From Gnetum montanum (lineage: Eukaryota > Streptophyta > Gnetopsida > Gnetales > Gnetaceae), in the NCBI GenBank assembly GCA_015680685.1, contig MNCI01003930.1, positions 304,709 through 328,291 of the forward strand: a stretch of 23,583 nucleotides of DNA, read 5' to 3'. Of the stretch, positions 1 to 7,977 are shown one piece after another. The position numbers and the translations under genes were made by a program. The number at the start of each line of letters is the position of its first letter. The first letter of the stretch is position 1. The notes beneath the pieces are model-generated. The model ran no database searches. It was given only the letters and a program-made list of their open reading frames with translations, and was not told the origin of the DNA.

Positions 1-207
1 CTATCTATGTACTGCAAGGTTTATCCAATCAAGTTCGTCTTTATTGCCGTACACAACTTGTGTTCAGGTTACAAAGCTACTTGAATAAAGAGCTGTTCAC
101 TCTAGGACTCCTACTGTGGGCACATGGGAAACTAATCTAACTTTGGAGTGATCAAACTGCCAGAGCTTCGCTACTTCTAGCCAGGATGGGAAATGAGGGG
201 AGTTCCG

Positions 208-222
208 CCTCTTATTTATAGA
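208..222 (-). promoter_or_regulatory. TATA box of LTR-like copy 1
   Basis: TCTATAAATAAGAGG on the minus strand is a strong plant-type TATA box. The same 15 bases recur on the minus strand at 649-663 apart from small edge differences, and TATAAATA recurs at 18146-18153 and 15340-15347 on the plus strand. Conservation between diverged copies supports a functional origin. Confidence 0.6.
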
Positions 223-238
223 TTTTGCGACAGACTGC

Positions 239-375
239 GATATCGCATACGCGATATCGCAGGGAACGACTTGATATCGCGTACGCGATATCGCAGGGGA
301 TGAGATATCGTAGGGGATGCGATATTGCGGCTGCTGTGATATCACGTACGCGATATCACGGCTTGTGCATATCGT
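239..375. repeat. GATATC palindrome array 1
   Basis: About nine GATATC or near-GATATC words in roughly 135 bp. They include a perfect 20-bp palindrome, GATATCGCGTACGCGATATC, at 273-292, a near-perfect one at 239-258 and a degenerate one at 338-357. The words are CpG-rich in an otherwise CpG-poor window. The array lies immediately upstream of the minus-strand TATA box at 220-213, so it is in the U3/enhancer position of the LTR-like unit. Confidence 0.85.
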
Positions 376-653
376 GTCTTATCAATAAGGGTGAGAGAGA
401 ATATTAACTACGAAAGCAATAAATAACAATTAATTAAATAAAAAAAGTGAATGCTGCAATGATGAAGTAATCTCGATATTTATTACTGGTCATGTGCGTG
501 TCCAAGTACGTCACCCTAGAATAAAGGATGTCGTATAATTACTTTCACCACACTGCGGGCAGACACGGGAAAATAATCTATCTCTGGAGAGATCAAACTG
601 CTAGAGCTTCGCTACAATCTAACCTATTGTTGAAACAAGGGAGAGCTGCCTCT

Positions 654-661
654 TATTTATA
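654..661 (-). promoter_or_regulatory. TATA box of LTR-like copy 2
   Basis: TATAAATA on the minus strand, directly downstream of palindrome array 2 and about 441 bp from the equivalent box of copy 1. The flanks are the same (CTATAAATAAGAGGC). Confidence 0.55.
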
Positions 662-679
662 GACATTGCGGCACACTGT

Positions 680-770
680 GATATCGTCTATGCGATATCG
701 CAAGGGAAGACGTGATATCGCGGCGAACGCGATATTGCGTACGTGATATCATGGCCCATGTGATATCGTG
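680..770. repeat. GATATC palindrome array 2
   Basis: Counterpart of the array at 239-375 in the second LTR-like unit. GATATC words start near 680, 693, 714, 745 and 762, with a GATATT variant near 731. The words are more decayed (CG changed to TG or CA) than in array 1. It is again just upstream of the minus-strand TATA box. Confidence 0.75.
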
Positions 771-799
771 GCCCATCAGAGTGAAAGATGGATGTAGCT

Positions 800-1060
800 T
801 CCTAGAGAAGAATATAGATGTAGGTTATGTGGTTTAGAAGATGTTGAGGATAAACATAATGTTTTCTTAGTTTTCCTCAGATTGAACATTTTAGACAACA
901 ATATAATATTATTACAAAAGGTCTATATGATATTTTTCAATTACATCTAGTGTTAGTCAACCACTTGGTTGGGTTGATATTTAACTATCATGATACAAAT
1001 GTAATGCTTGTTTAATCAATCATTTAGGTCTTTAGGTGTAATAAAACCTTAGTTTGGGTT
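800..1060 (+). pseudogene. LINE ORF2 C-terminal fragment (CxxC...H type)
   Basis: From about 804 the plus strand reads REEYRCRLCGLEDVEDKHN, then after a one-base frameshift FPQIEHFRQQYN. This fits the cysteine/histidine segment (CxxC, E, H, then CP-Y..R) that closes the ORF2 protein of many non-LTR retrotransposons. Reading frame fragments continue through about 1050 with similarity to the region repeated in inverted orientation at 1935-2025. Several stops and at least one frameshift make it a dead copy. The upstream part of the protein (endonuclease, reverse transcriptase) is not attached. Clade not assigned. Confidence 0.55.
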
Positions 1061-1204
1061 CTAGATAATAGTCTTTCATGTGCAATGGAAACAATGTCTT
1101 CTATAAAGCAAGCAAACCCATTAATGTAACCAAAATGGCTTTTAAAAGGGAAAAGTTATAATTCAAGTGGAAGTAAGCTATACAAGAATACAAGTTACAT
1201 AATG

Positions 1205-1885
1205 CTAAAATGGACGGTAGAGGTTTATAACTATGATATTCTTTATTAAATTAATTTTGCTAAGTTGTTAGGTACTATTCTCTAAAGAAGAATAAGCAAT
1301 TGGGCATAAACAAGTAATGTCAAGGTAATTTGTCAAGCAGGTTTGAAACAGAACCATTCTATTGTTGATCATCTTGTCACCCTTAAACATGGTATTGAGC
1401 TTACAAAGAAGGCTCACAAAAAACTATTCATTTTCTTTTTAGATTTTACAAAAGCTTATGATTCCATGAGTCAGAAAATGTTACGACTACAACTAAATAA
1501 ATTGGCCTCCATGTAAAACTTATACCAATGACTTAGAAGTTGTATAAATAAGTAATCATTGAACTCAAAGATGGTAAATTGAAAAATAGTTTTAAAGTTT
1601 GGAGGAAAACTAAGGTGAAGCAAGGCTATCCTTTATCTCCAACTCTCTTTGGTCTCTTCATTAATGAGTTGCAGGATTGAATTTATAATGGACAATATAA
1701 ACATGTTGTAAAAATAGATTCTCAAGCAATCAACCTACTTCTTTATGCATATGATGTTGTTTTAATATCTACTCCTAAGAAAGGTTTACAAGTCAATGTA
1801 TAAAAAACTAAAATGATGATATGAAACACATGAAATACATAGTATAATTTTAAATTTGGTGATCATAATGTACAAAGCATGAACT
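1205..1885 (+). pseudogene. LINE reverse transcriptase fragment
   Basis: Degenerate non-LTR reverse transcriptase on the plus strand. Visible landmarks: FAKLLGTIL (about 1256-1282), QAGLKQNHSIVDHLVTLKHG (1334-1393), the domain-A-like FLDFTKAYDSM (1436-1468), VKQGYPLSPTLFGLFINELQ (1615-1674, domain B), and LLYAYDVVLIS (about 1738-1770, domain C). It then jumps from GLQ directly to VNV-KTKM, so a stretch after domain C is deleted. The catalytic YADD is YAYD here, one acidic residue lost. There are several stops (1283, 1307, 1514) and frameshifts between 1514 and 1615. It is a separate fragment from the C-terminal piece at 800-1060, because the protein order is reversed on the chromosome. Confidence 0.75.
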
Positions 1886-1934
1886 CTTTTAAATACTTCA
1901 GGTGTTCATTATGTGAAGAATTAAAAATATGAAA

Positions 1935-2025
1935 CTAAAAGTAAGGTTTTATTACATCCAAAGACCCAAAGAATCTATTGGACATACATTACATTTATAT
2001 TATGAAAATTAAATATCGACGTAGG
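1935..2025 (-). mobile_element. Inverted 3'-end fragment of the same LINE
   Basis: Bases 1941-2019 are, on the reverse complement, closely similar to 970-1050: both contain GTAATAAAACCTTA preceded by a TTTAGGTCTTT-like block, TACAAATGTAATG and GATATTTAA. The two arms lie about 0.9 kb apart in opposite orientation with the RT fragment between them. The simplest reading is a second, severely 5'-truncated LINE insertion on the minus strand. Terminal inverted repeats of a DNA transposon are less likely because the arms match the LINE 3' region. Confidence 0.55.
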
Positions 2026-2029
2026 AATG

Positions 2030-2880
2030 ACACAGACGTAGGCATACACAGCGTAGCATTTCTTGTTTCTTCGATTTCGTGAACTCCACAAGGCCTAAAA
2101 AAGGGGAAAAACTATGTGATACAGTTTACAAGAAAATAGAAAATAGCAAAATACTGCGCTAGCGAATTTCATATCGTTACGGTAGCTGCGTGATGCTATG
2201 GACCAAAAGGTGTCCAAAAGCAAATTGATTCTAGAAAGCTGCATTGCAATTTCCCAGCCATAATTTTCCATCGCGTATGATTAATATGCTAAGTAAAAGA
2301 ATATCATAATCATATTGAAATCAATTTTAGAAATTTTGAATGCACGGGGCATGTCTGTACCAAAAACTGCAAGAAAGCAAACTGATTGTGGAAAGCTGCA
2401 TTGCAGTTTCCGGGCCATCATTTTCCATTGCCTATGTAGTATGTTCCAGTTAAATGATTAATGTGATTACTAAAACCATATCATAATCATATTAAAAACA
2501 AATCTAGGAATTTTGAATGCGGCAGGCGTGAAAGAATATAGCTAATATGCGATGCAAAAGAAATTGCATGAACCAAAACTGCTGCTCAGCAGAATTTGAC
2601 GTATTTTGAAGCGTAATTCCATGAACGTTGCTCAATACAAAAGTGGCAAATTATCATGATGTTGGCATGTTGTCAGCAAATGTCAAAGTCATTGAAGTTG
2701 CTTTTTCGGTACTAAACTTTTTAAGTAAAAAAGAAAATTTGTGCCGGACACCTGTTTAATCCTGTCTGAAAGGTACATCATCTTTTCTGAGCCAAGCTGG
2801 CCGTTGTGAATTTAGGATATAGCTGGCTTCACATTCGAGCAATGTGTGTCAGATGGGAGTCCGAAAAAGAGGAACAACAA
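2030..2880. other. Anonymous stretch with a 155-170 bp tandem duplication
   Basis: No coding region or transposon protein could be read on either strand. Base composition is less AT-rich than the flanks. Its main content is the tandem duplication at 2202-2530. The rest (2531-2880) is unassigned and could be old low-copy sequence. Confidence 0.5.
2202..2530. repeat. Tandem duplication, unit about 155-172 bp
   Basis: Unit 1 (2202-2353) and unit 2 (2359-2530) both start with ACCAAAA and share GAAAGCTGCATTGCA, TTTCCATTGC/TCGC, ATATCATAATCATATT and TTTTGAATGC in the same order. Unit 2 has about 20 extra bases in the middle. A third partial start, ACCAAAACTGC, occurs near 2574. Confidence 0.8.
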
Positions 2881-3285
2881 TAGACTTTTCAAAGGAATCA
2901 GATTTCCTGAAATGTACATTTACGTTTTAAAGGAAAAGTTATTTCATAGTTTTTAAGACAAGGTAAAATATGTAGAAGTTTTGGTACGAATAAAATTGTC
3001 TGTGAAAAGGTCACGTCTGGAGCCCCTTGCACATGGATGTCCCATGGAAGCCCTGGAAGGTGCCGTATCACTGCCATTGAATAGATGGATGATTGCAGAG
3101 AGAAAACCTTGATAGATAATGTTGAGAATTGTGGCACCAATATAAGTGCAACTGTTTAGTAATTATTAAAACAATTCATGTGACATTGTTTGAACTTTAA
3201 AATGATGGTATCGTGAGGCATGACCATGTTGTCTTGGACTAGTTTGGCAAAGACTTTTACTAAGTCATCACATGATTATAGAAAC

Positions 3286-3327
3286 ATCATTCGGAACCAT
3301 AGTGCTATCATTCGGAACCATAGTGCT
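3286..3327. repeat. Perfect 21-bp tandem duplication
   Basis: Two exact, adjacent copies of a 21-bp unit beginning ATCATTCGGAACC and ending AGTGCT. Exact identity means a recent slippage event compared with the surrounding decay. A second small direct repeat, GTGATTATCTTTT, follows twice at about 3339-3373. Confidence 0.9.
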
Positions 3328-3808
3328 TATCCATAGCGTGATTATCTTTTACTATTGGGGTGATTATCTTTTGCTAACATAGTTCTTGAAAATTTGGGGT
3401 TTATCCCTTGTTAGTATTTATGATTTCATTTCTTTGTAAATGAAAAATTAAACTAGATAAAAAATGATGGTATAATAATGTTTTAGGAAAGTTATTGAAA
3501 GTAAGATCAAAGAAGACATAGGAAAAAAATAATTGAAGGTAATTTGAAGAAATTGAAAATAAGTGAAGATCTAATTCTTCATTGAGGCCAATGGTGAAAG
3601 AGCACTCATGTAGGTAACCCCATTTTGTTTAGACAAAGCTATAATGATGGTAATAATAAGATAAATCAAAACTTGTTCAACCCTAAAATCCCTTTGGTCT
3701 TCATGTGTAAGGCTTGAGTTACTCTAGGCTTTTAGATCATTCAAATATTAAATTTAAATTAAGAAGCCATTTAAGTTAGAAGAAATTATAGTAGTTAAAA
3801 CAAAATAA

Positions 3809-3908
3809 ATGTAAATTTTGATGTTCTTTAATAAATATATAGAGAGATTTTACCCATGATAAATACATGTAAACTTTGAGGCTCATTAATAAAAATATAC
3901 AGAGATTT
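3809..3908. repeat. Diverged tandem duplication, period about 58 bp
   Basis: ATGTAAATTTTGATG...GAGAGATTT at 3809-3850 recurs as ATGTAAACTTTGAGG...CAGAGATTT at 3867-3908, with matching internal TTAATAAA-type sequence. Confidence 0.7.
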
Positions 3909-4021
3909 CATCGTAAATGATTTCCATTTAACATTATAGTTTGGCCTTACCTATTAGAATTCAAACCAACATGTAACCACCAGTACCTTATATATCGTTA
4001 CCTTTTCTTATCATTGTATAA

Positions 4022-4129
4022 ATGATACCTAAATTCAAATACAGTCGTAAGAAAAAGCAAATGTTAGTGCATTGTTTACGGTGATACCTAGTAAAGATGT
4101 TTAAAAAGCAAATATTAGTGCATTGTTTA
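4022..4129. repeat. Diverged tandem duplication, period about 51-59 bp
   Basis: Both units start with TGATACCTA and end with AAAAAGCAAAT-TTAGTGCATTGTTTA (4022-4078 and 4081-4129). The second unit is a few bases shorter in the middle. Confidence 0.75.
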
Positions 4130-4560
4130 GAAACACGTGCAACGGTAAATTTCGTCTAATTACAACATTAAGGAGTGCATTAATTAAACATAGCCATCCT
4201 TGCCTTTGTGATAATTAATAACTGTAAAAGTAAACTAAACGGTAGTGCTCGTAGGCTATCAAGTATGAAACCTATCCCAAAGTAAACAGAGAAGATGAAA
4301 ATTCTCAGATTTGAAAAAGAAGGCGGAGAAGTCTACATTGACGGTAACCTGGCAAACCAAATTTGGAATGTATTGGTAGAGTCTATGCCCTTCTCAAGTT
4401 CTCAATATGTAAAGAAATTAAAAACCTGCAACTATTTTGGGAAGTACTGTTCAGCATCACCCTTGAATCCAAAATTAGTGCAATGACATCGAAAGGGCCT
4501 AAGATGGACTGCATTTTAATAATCACAATATCTGCAGGCACAACATAAGTGTACCTCACT

Positions 4561-5300
4561 TGTTAGTTCGTAGGGTACGACCATATCAGGTAAGTCACAT
4601 GAAGTTATATGAGTGACATGACCAACACAATACACATAAGCATGACCATAACAAGCACACACAACCACAGGAGACACTATTTTCCTATAAGACACATTCC
4701 TATTCTAGCGTATCTAGCCCTAAGCCCCACTCTTGAAGAGAGGGGCAGTGGCTCAAATAGCAAAGCTAAAGCTTCTCTACAAACCTACGTATCTTTGTGA
4801 CAAAGTACACAAAGGAATCAAGGCCAACGTAGTTCTTTAGTGATGGTTGTGATAGCATGGAATTGTGAGGAACTCCATGCTCCTCTGCCCCCATTTTGGA
4901 GGGAAACGACCTTTGATTCACCAACAAAACATGTTTTCCTACAAAACCAAATGATTGATTGTCAACCTTTTCGTTGTTGCTATATCCAAGTCAAGGGACT
5001 TTGGTTACATTTGCTAGTAATAGCAAGTGTGTATGTGTTTTCTTTTAAAGATACACTTAGTTACTTTGCCTACATGGTATGGTCTAAGTCTAAGTTTCAG
5101 GCTTGAGAATATTGTGACCATGTTGTCCCTTCTTTATGGTTTATATTGCAAAGGTCAAAACACACCCTACCAATGTAATACTTTTCTTTTTCCCTTTAAG
5201 AGATACTCAAATTCTTGAATCTTAGAATAGTGGTATGTATTTTATCTAAAAATTTTTAACTATTGATATAGAAATATACTTATAATTCTTTTATGAAAGG
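4561..5300. other. Unassigned stretch with one short hairpin
   Basis: Open frames of 60-90 codons exist on the plus strand (4609-4800, 4840-5106, 5027-5218) but overlap one another and show no recognisable motif, so none is called. An inverted repeat AGCATGGA / TCCATGCT (4854-4861 and 4874-4881) could form a small hairpin with a 12-base loop. Confidence 0.45.
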
Positions 5301-5329
5301 TTCATGGTAGACTATTATCTATGCATACC

Positions 5330-5524
5330 AATTAAAGTACAATGAGACATAGTGGAGACATTTCCTTAGAGAGTTAAGGCATTGTGGAGACACTTTCATG
5401 GAACATGACTCCAAGTTGGTGAAGTAACTATTGGTACATGCAAGTTAAGGTGTAGTGGAGCTCTAGGTTGTCAAAGCACTTGTTTGTGTTGGGAACATGC
5501 CTCCACATTGGCAAAGCAGGTGCT
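5330..5524. repeat. Diverged short repeats beside the SINE-like head
   Basis: CATAGTGGAGACATTTCC and CATTGTGGAGACACTTTC lie 40 bases apart, and GTTAAGG...GTGGAG and ATGACTCCAAGTTGGTGAAG / ATGCCTCCACATTGGCAAAG repeat further on. These look like a decayed tandem array, possibly the body of the SINE-like unit. Confidence 0.45.
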
Positions 5525-5570
5525 GGTGATGGGTTTCAATCTTGTGAGACAACCAATTGAGCTACAACAA
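5525..5570 (-). mobile_element. Probable tRNA-derived SINE head
   Basis: On the minus strand, TAGCTCAATTGG (5564-5553) is a perfect tRNA D-arm / RNA polymerase III A-box, and GATTGAAACCC (5541-5531) resembles a decayed B-box (consensus GGTTCGAANCC). The spacing between boxes is shorter than in an intact tRNA, and no cloverleaf can be folded, so this is not a tRNA gene. A tRNA-derived SINE remnant fits best. The body would extend towards 5300, where short repeats (GTGGAGACA and similar) occur. Confidence 0.4.
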
Positions 5571-6339
5571 GAGAAATTGAAGTCTTCTTAATAGTATCTT
5601 ACTCAAGAAAGGATTATGTATAATGAAATTTGCCTTTGTTAATGCTTAATATTGTTCAAAATCCTTTTTGAAAGCATCACATAATCATTTGTGAAATAGG
5701 GAAAGTAGTCTTTAAAATTTCAAAGGAATTGTGGCAAGTGAAAGTATAATTTTGTACTTTTTAAAAAGCCCTTATAAAATATTGAAACCAAGGTTTTCTT
5801 ACTTTGGATAGTTAGAAGGATGTATTAAACACAAACATTACCTTTGTATCATGAAAAATATTAAAGTTAATCTTTAAAAGTAAAATTAATTAATAAACAA
5901 CTTTATATTATTCTTTTTGATATATATATATATATATATAGTTGACCTTATCTTATTGAGATGAGAGTAAGACAATGATGGTAATGTGCATTTACAAATA
6001 GTCTATATGTAAATATACATCTTTTCTTGTATTTAAGATATAAAATAGTTCAAGATGTATATTAAAAAGTAATAATTACATGAAAATGTCAAAATTTGAA
6101 AAAACTTATGTAATGAATATTTAGGAATAGGTCTTTGTGATTAAAATTTAAAATAGTAAGTGAAGGCTTAGAGTGACTTATATTTCATAACACAGACAAC
6201 ATCTTAGATAGTTTGATCAAGTATAATAAGCACATGAAAAAGGTTGCCACTTGCTCTAGACAAATATGATGATAAAAAAAAATCTCTAGGTGGCATGAAA
6301 AAACTACAAAATCTACCATTAAAAAGGAAACACACCTAT
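5571..6339. other. AT-rich gene-free stretch with a (TA)n tract
   Basis: Nothing coding seen on either strand. A (TA)10 microsatellite occupies 5921-5940. Confidence 0.55.
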
Positions 6340-6491
6340 TGATGCATAAATTTTTGGACACACCAACACTGGGAAAGAAAACTCATTTGGGGAAACTATT
6401 GCTTAGGGCACCTCCCATATGGGTACATAAACTTAGGAGTAGTCTCAACTAGAGAGGGCTACGTAGCCTTTTGAAAATAGTAGAAAAAAAA

Positions 6492-6529
6492 GGGGGGGCC
6501 TGAGGGGCGGGGGGTGTGGTGGTGAGGGT
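6492..6529 (+). other. G-rich tract, potential G-quadruplex
   Basis: Runs of seven, four, six and three G separated by short loops (with GG runs between) occur within 38 bases. The tract is present in the left LTR only; the corresponding point in the right LTR (near 8115) has a short AT-rich sequence instead. Four or more G3+ runs within 40 bases meet the usual quadruplex pattern. Confidence 0.65.
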
Positions 6530-7368
6530 GCATTTTAATTGAAATGAGTGTCTCGAATTCAAGAATACAAAAGGTAACTAAAATAAATTTTCTCTGCTCC
6601 CGATTGTTGTCATCATTTGCAGCCAGTTCATTGCTAACACTGCCATAGCCAACATTGCCTATAGTCACCGGAGGAGGGTGAGAGAGAAGAGGTTGGATGA
6701 ATGGACCTGTTGACATGTCTTTAATGCATAAACAGAATGTGCCCTATCGTCAACATGAGAGAGGGAAATTTGTTCGTGTTTGGAGAAGTCTGCTGTGAAT
6801 GCATAGCCTGCCAAAAATAGAACAGAATTATAGAACTTGCGCCTATAACTGCTGCTATCAATTGCTACAACACCACAGCAGAGAGAGAGAAAGAGAATGA
6901 TTTGCCAGACCTTGCTATCATGTGCTGGTAGATGTGTTGCTATCTCTAGTTCTATGTTTGCTGCCGTCACAGGTCTACTGTGACAAGAGAAAAGAAAACC
7001 ACCACCTCTTGGTTTCTTGTTGAGATTGTTGACCATTGTCCACATAGTTTTGCCGTGTTATTGGTCTGTTGCTAAGAATAAAGAAATAGGACTATAGAAA
7101 CCCCCTTTTGCGCTTGCCGTTTGTGCATGTCAGCTGTGTCGCTATTACTCCAAGAAAAATGGAAGAATATAGAGAGAGAGAAAATCATCATCTACTAGTT
7201 TCTTAGCCCCTAGAGACCCCTTTGCCCATTTGTGTGCACCTTAATGAAGAGAGATACAATTGTTCGGGAAGAAAGCCCGATTTGTTAAGGAGGCCGTTAC
7301 TTCCCCTCATTGGCATCACTTTCATTCTCTACATTATAGTTGCCTATTAGTGATGTTTTATCTCCCTG

Positions 7369-7467
7369 CACATCAGTCCACCTTCTTGCATGTTGGTTCA
7401 CATCTCTACACATCTGTTTACCTTTCTACACATTGATCCATCTTCCTACACGTCGATTCACCTTCCG
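7369..7467. repeat. 20-bp minisatellite in the left LTR
   Basis: Five units of 20, 20, 20, 20 and 19 bp, each starting CA and following the pattern CACRTCGRTTCACCTTCCTA. The same array occurs at 8772-8851, so it belongs to the LTR and predates its duplication. Confidence 0.85.
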
Positions 7468-7564
7468 CACATTAACATTGCTTGGTGAAATAGTATATGA
7501 TTTTATAGGATAGTTTTGTTGATCATGGCCCCATGTGATAGCATGGGCGAGGTTGGCTACAACA

Positions 7565-7977
7565 CTTAGCCCCTAAACAACAATATGTATGCAAGTGCAA
7601 GGAGCAATAAAAGCCACGAAATCTTAAAAGAAAAATAATAAAATAAGCAAAATTTTAGAAAAATAAATTTAAAATTGAATAATAAAACCACCTTAACCAA
7701 GTTAGAACTTAGGTAAGGACTGCTAAAATAGAAATTAGAAAATGGTACTGGGAAACAAGAGTTTGAAAAAAAAGGTTTTGGTAACAACAATTTTCAAAAA
7801 ATTGGAAGCATAAAAAAATAGATAGAAAATAAATGGTTTGAAGACAAAGGTATTTTTTAAAAAATTCAATAGGTTCCAAGACTGGATCGGAAAATGCAAT
7901 AGCCACAAGGAAATGGCAAGAAGAGTTGATAAATAAAAGGTGGAAGAAAGGCCCTCTTTGTAGTGCCGAAAAGGTGT
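7565..7977. other. A-rich 413-bp core between the direct repeats
   Basis: The whole region between the two long repeats is only 413 bp, rich in A on the plus strand, and encodes no gag or pol motif. The minus-strand open frames here are low-complexity F/L/S/Y readings of the A-rich strand. I could not identify a convincing primer-binding site just after 7564 or a clean polypurine tract before 7978 (AAAAGGTGGAAGAAAGG lies near 7936). Non-autonomous core or a deletion scar. Confidence 0.6.

Larger units (their letters stand above)
1..400 (-). mobile_element. LTR-like promoter unit, copy 1 (minus strand, runs off window start)
   Basis: Read on the minus strand this holds, in order, an array of GATATC palindromes (about 375-239), a TATA box TCTATAAATAAGAGG (222-208), a conserved block containing GCGAAGCTCTGGCAGTTTG, and an AATAAAGACGAAC poly(A)-like block (about 45-33). 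That order matches U3-TATA-R-U5 of an LTR. The part from TATA to AATAAA is clearly related to copy 2 at 401-790, at an offset of about 441 bp, and to plus-strand LTR A at 18146-18372. With LTR A it shares AATAAAGACGAACTT followed by GATAAACCTTG. No coding capacity. The 3' end of the LTR lies outside the window. That this is an LTR is inferred from the related LTR A and from the promoter layout; the family name is unknown. Confidence 0.6.
401..790 (-). mobile_element. LTR-like promoter unit, copy 2 (minus strand, tandem to copy 1)
   Basis: A second, diverged copy of the unit at 1-400 in the same orientation. It carries GATATC words at about 770-680, a TATA box (TATAAATA, 661-654), the block GCGAAGCTCTAGCAGTTTG (about 614-595), TGCCCGCAGTG (about 563-551) and an AATAAA (484-479). 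The AT-rich tail at 475-415 would be U5. Its end runs directly into the palindrome array of copy 1, so the two units are head-to-tail with no internal retrotransposon region between them. This could be an LTR-LTR dimer left by recombination, or one long LTR with an internally duplicated promoter; the sequence alone does not decide. Confidence 0.55.
2881..4560. other. AT-rich gene-free stretch with short tandem duplications
   Basis: No gene recognised. Open frames here (for example plus strand 4295-4486, 63 codons) show no known motif and are no longer than chance allows. Contains three short tandem duplications, listed separately (3286-3327, 3809-3908, 4022-4129). Confidence 0.55.
6340..7564. 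mobile_element. Left long terminal repeat of a short LTR element
   Basis: A 1225-bp direct repeat partner of 7978-8926. Both start TGATG-ATAAATTTT followed by GGACACACCA and end GTTGGC-ACAACA. Similarity drops abruptly outside these points, giving canonical TG...CA boundaries. Shared internal landmarks: GGGCTACGTAGCC (a palindromic stretch), TTGCCATAGCCAACA, CATGAGAGAGGGAAATTTG, GCTATCTCT, CCTCTTGGTTTC, a 20-bp minisatellite and GTTTTGTTGATCATGG. The left copy is longer than the right mainly through a G-rich insertion near 6490 and blocks near 6690 and 7070. Orientation of transcription is not established, so strand is left open. Confidence 0.75.

Noticed and set aside
239-375. Regularly spaced palindromes resembling a CRISPR array
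   Set aside because: Spacing is irregular, words are 6-20 bp, there are no unique spacers of constant length, and the context is a plant LTR promoter.
97-407. Open frames on both strands (about 82 and 60 codons) across the GATATC array
   Set aside because: They are translations of the palindromic repeat (AIS/TRY/DI patterns) and arise from the array, not from a gene.
1036-1960. Terminal inverted repeats of a DNA transposon enclosing the RT fragment
   Set aside because: The arms match the LINE C-terminal/3' region, and the left arm is continuous with the LINE coding fragment at 800-960; two LINE insertions explain them better.
2898-3140. Minus-strand 80-codon open frame
   Set aside because: No recognisable motif and no neighbouring gene signals; expected by chance at this length.
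4295-4548. Two overlapping plus-strand open frames of about 60 codons
   Set aside because: They overlap in different frames and show no known domain; not supported as genes.
4609-5218. Series of short plus-strand open frames
   Set aside because: Short, overlapping and without motif; no promoter or splice context that would support a gene.
6459-7045. Minus-strand frames of 85 and 126 codons
   Set aside because: They lie inside the left LTR; the equivalent frame is not preserved in the right LTR, so no coding constraint is visible.
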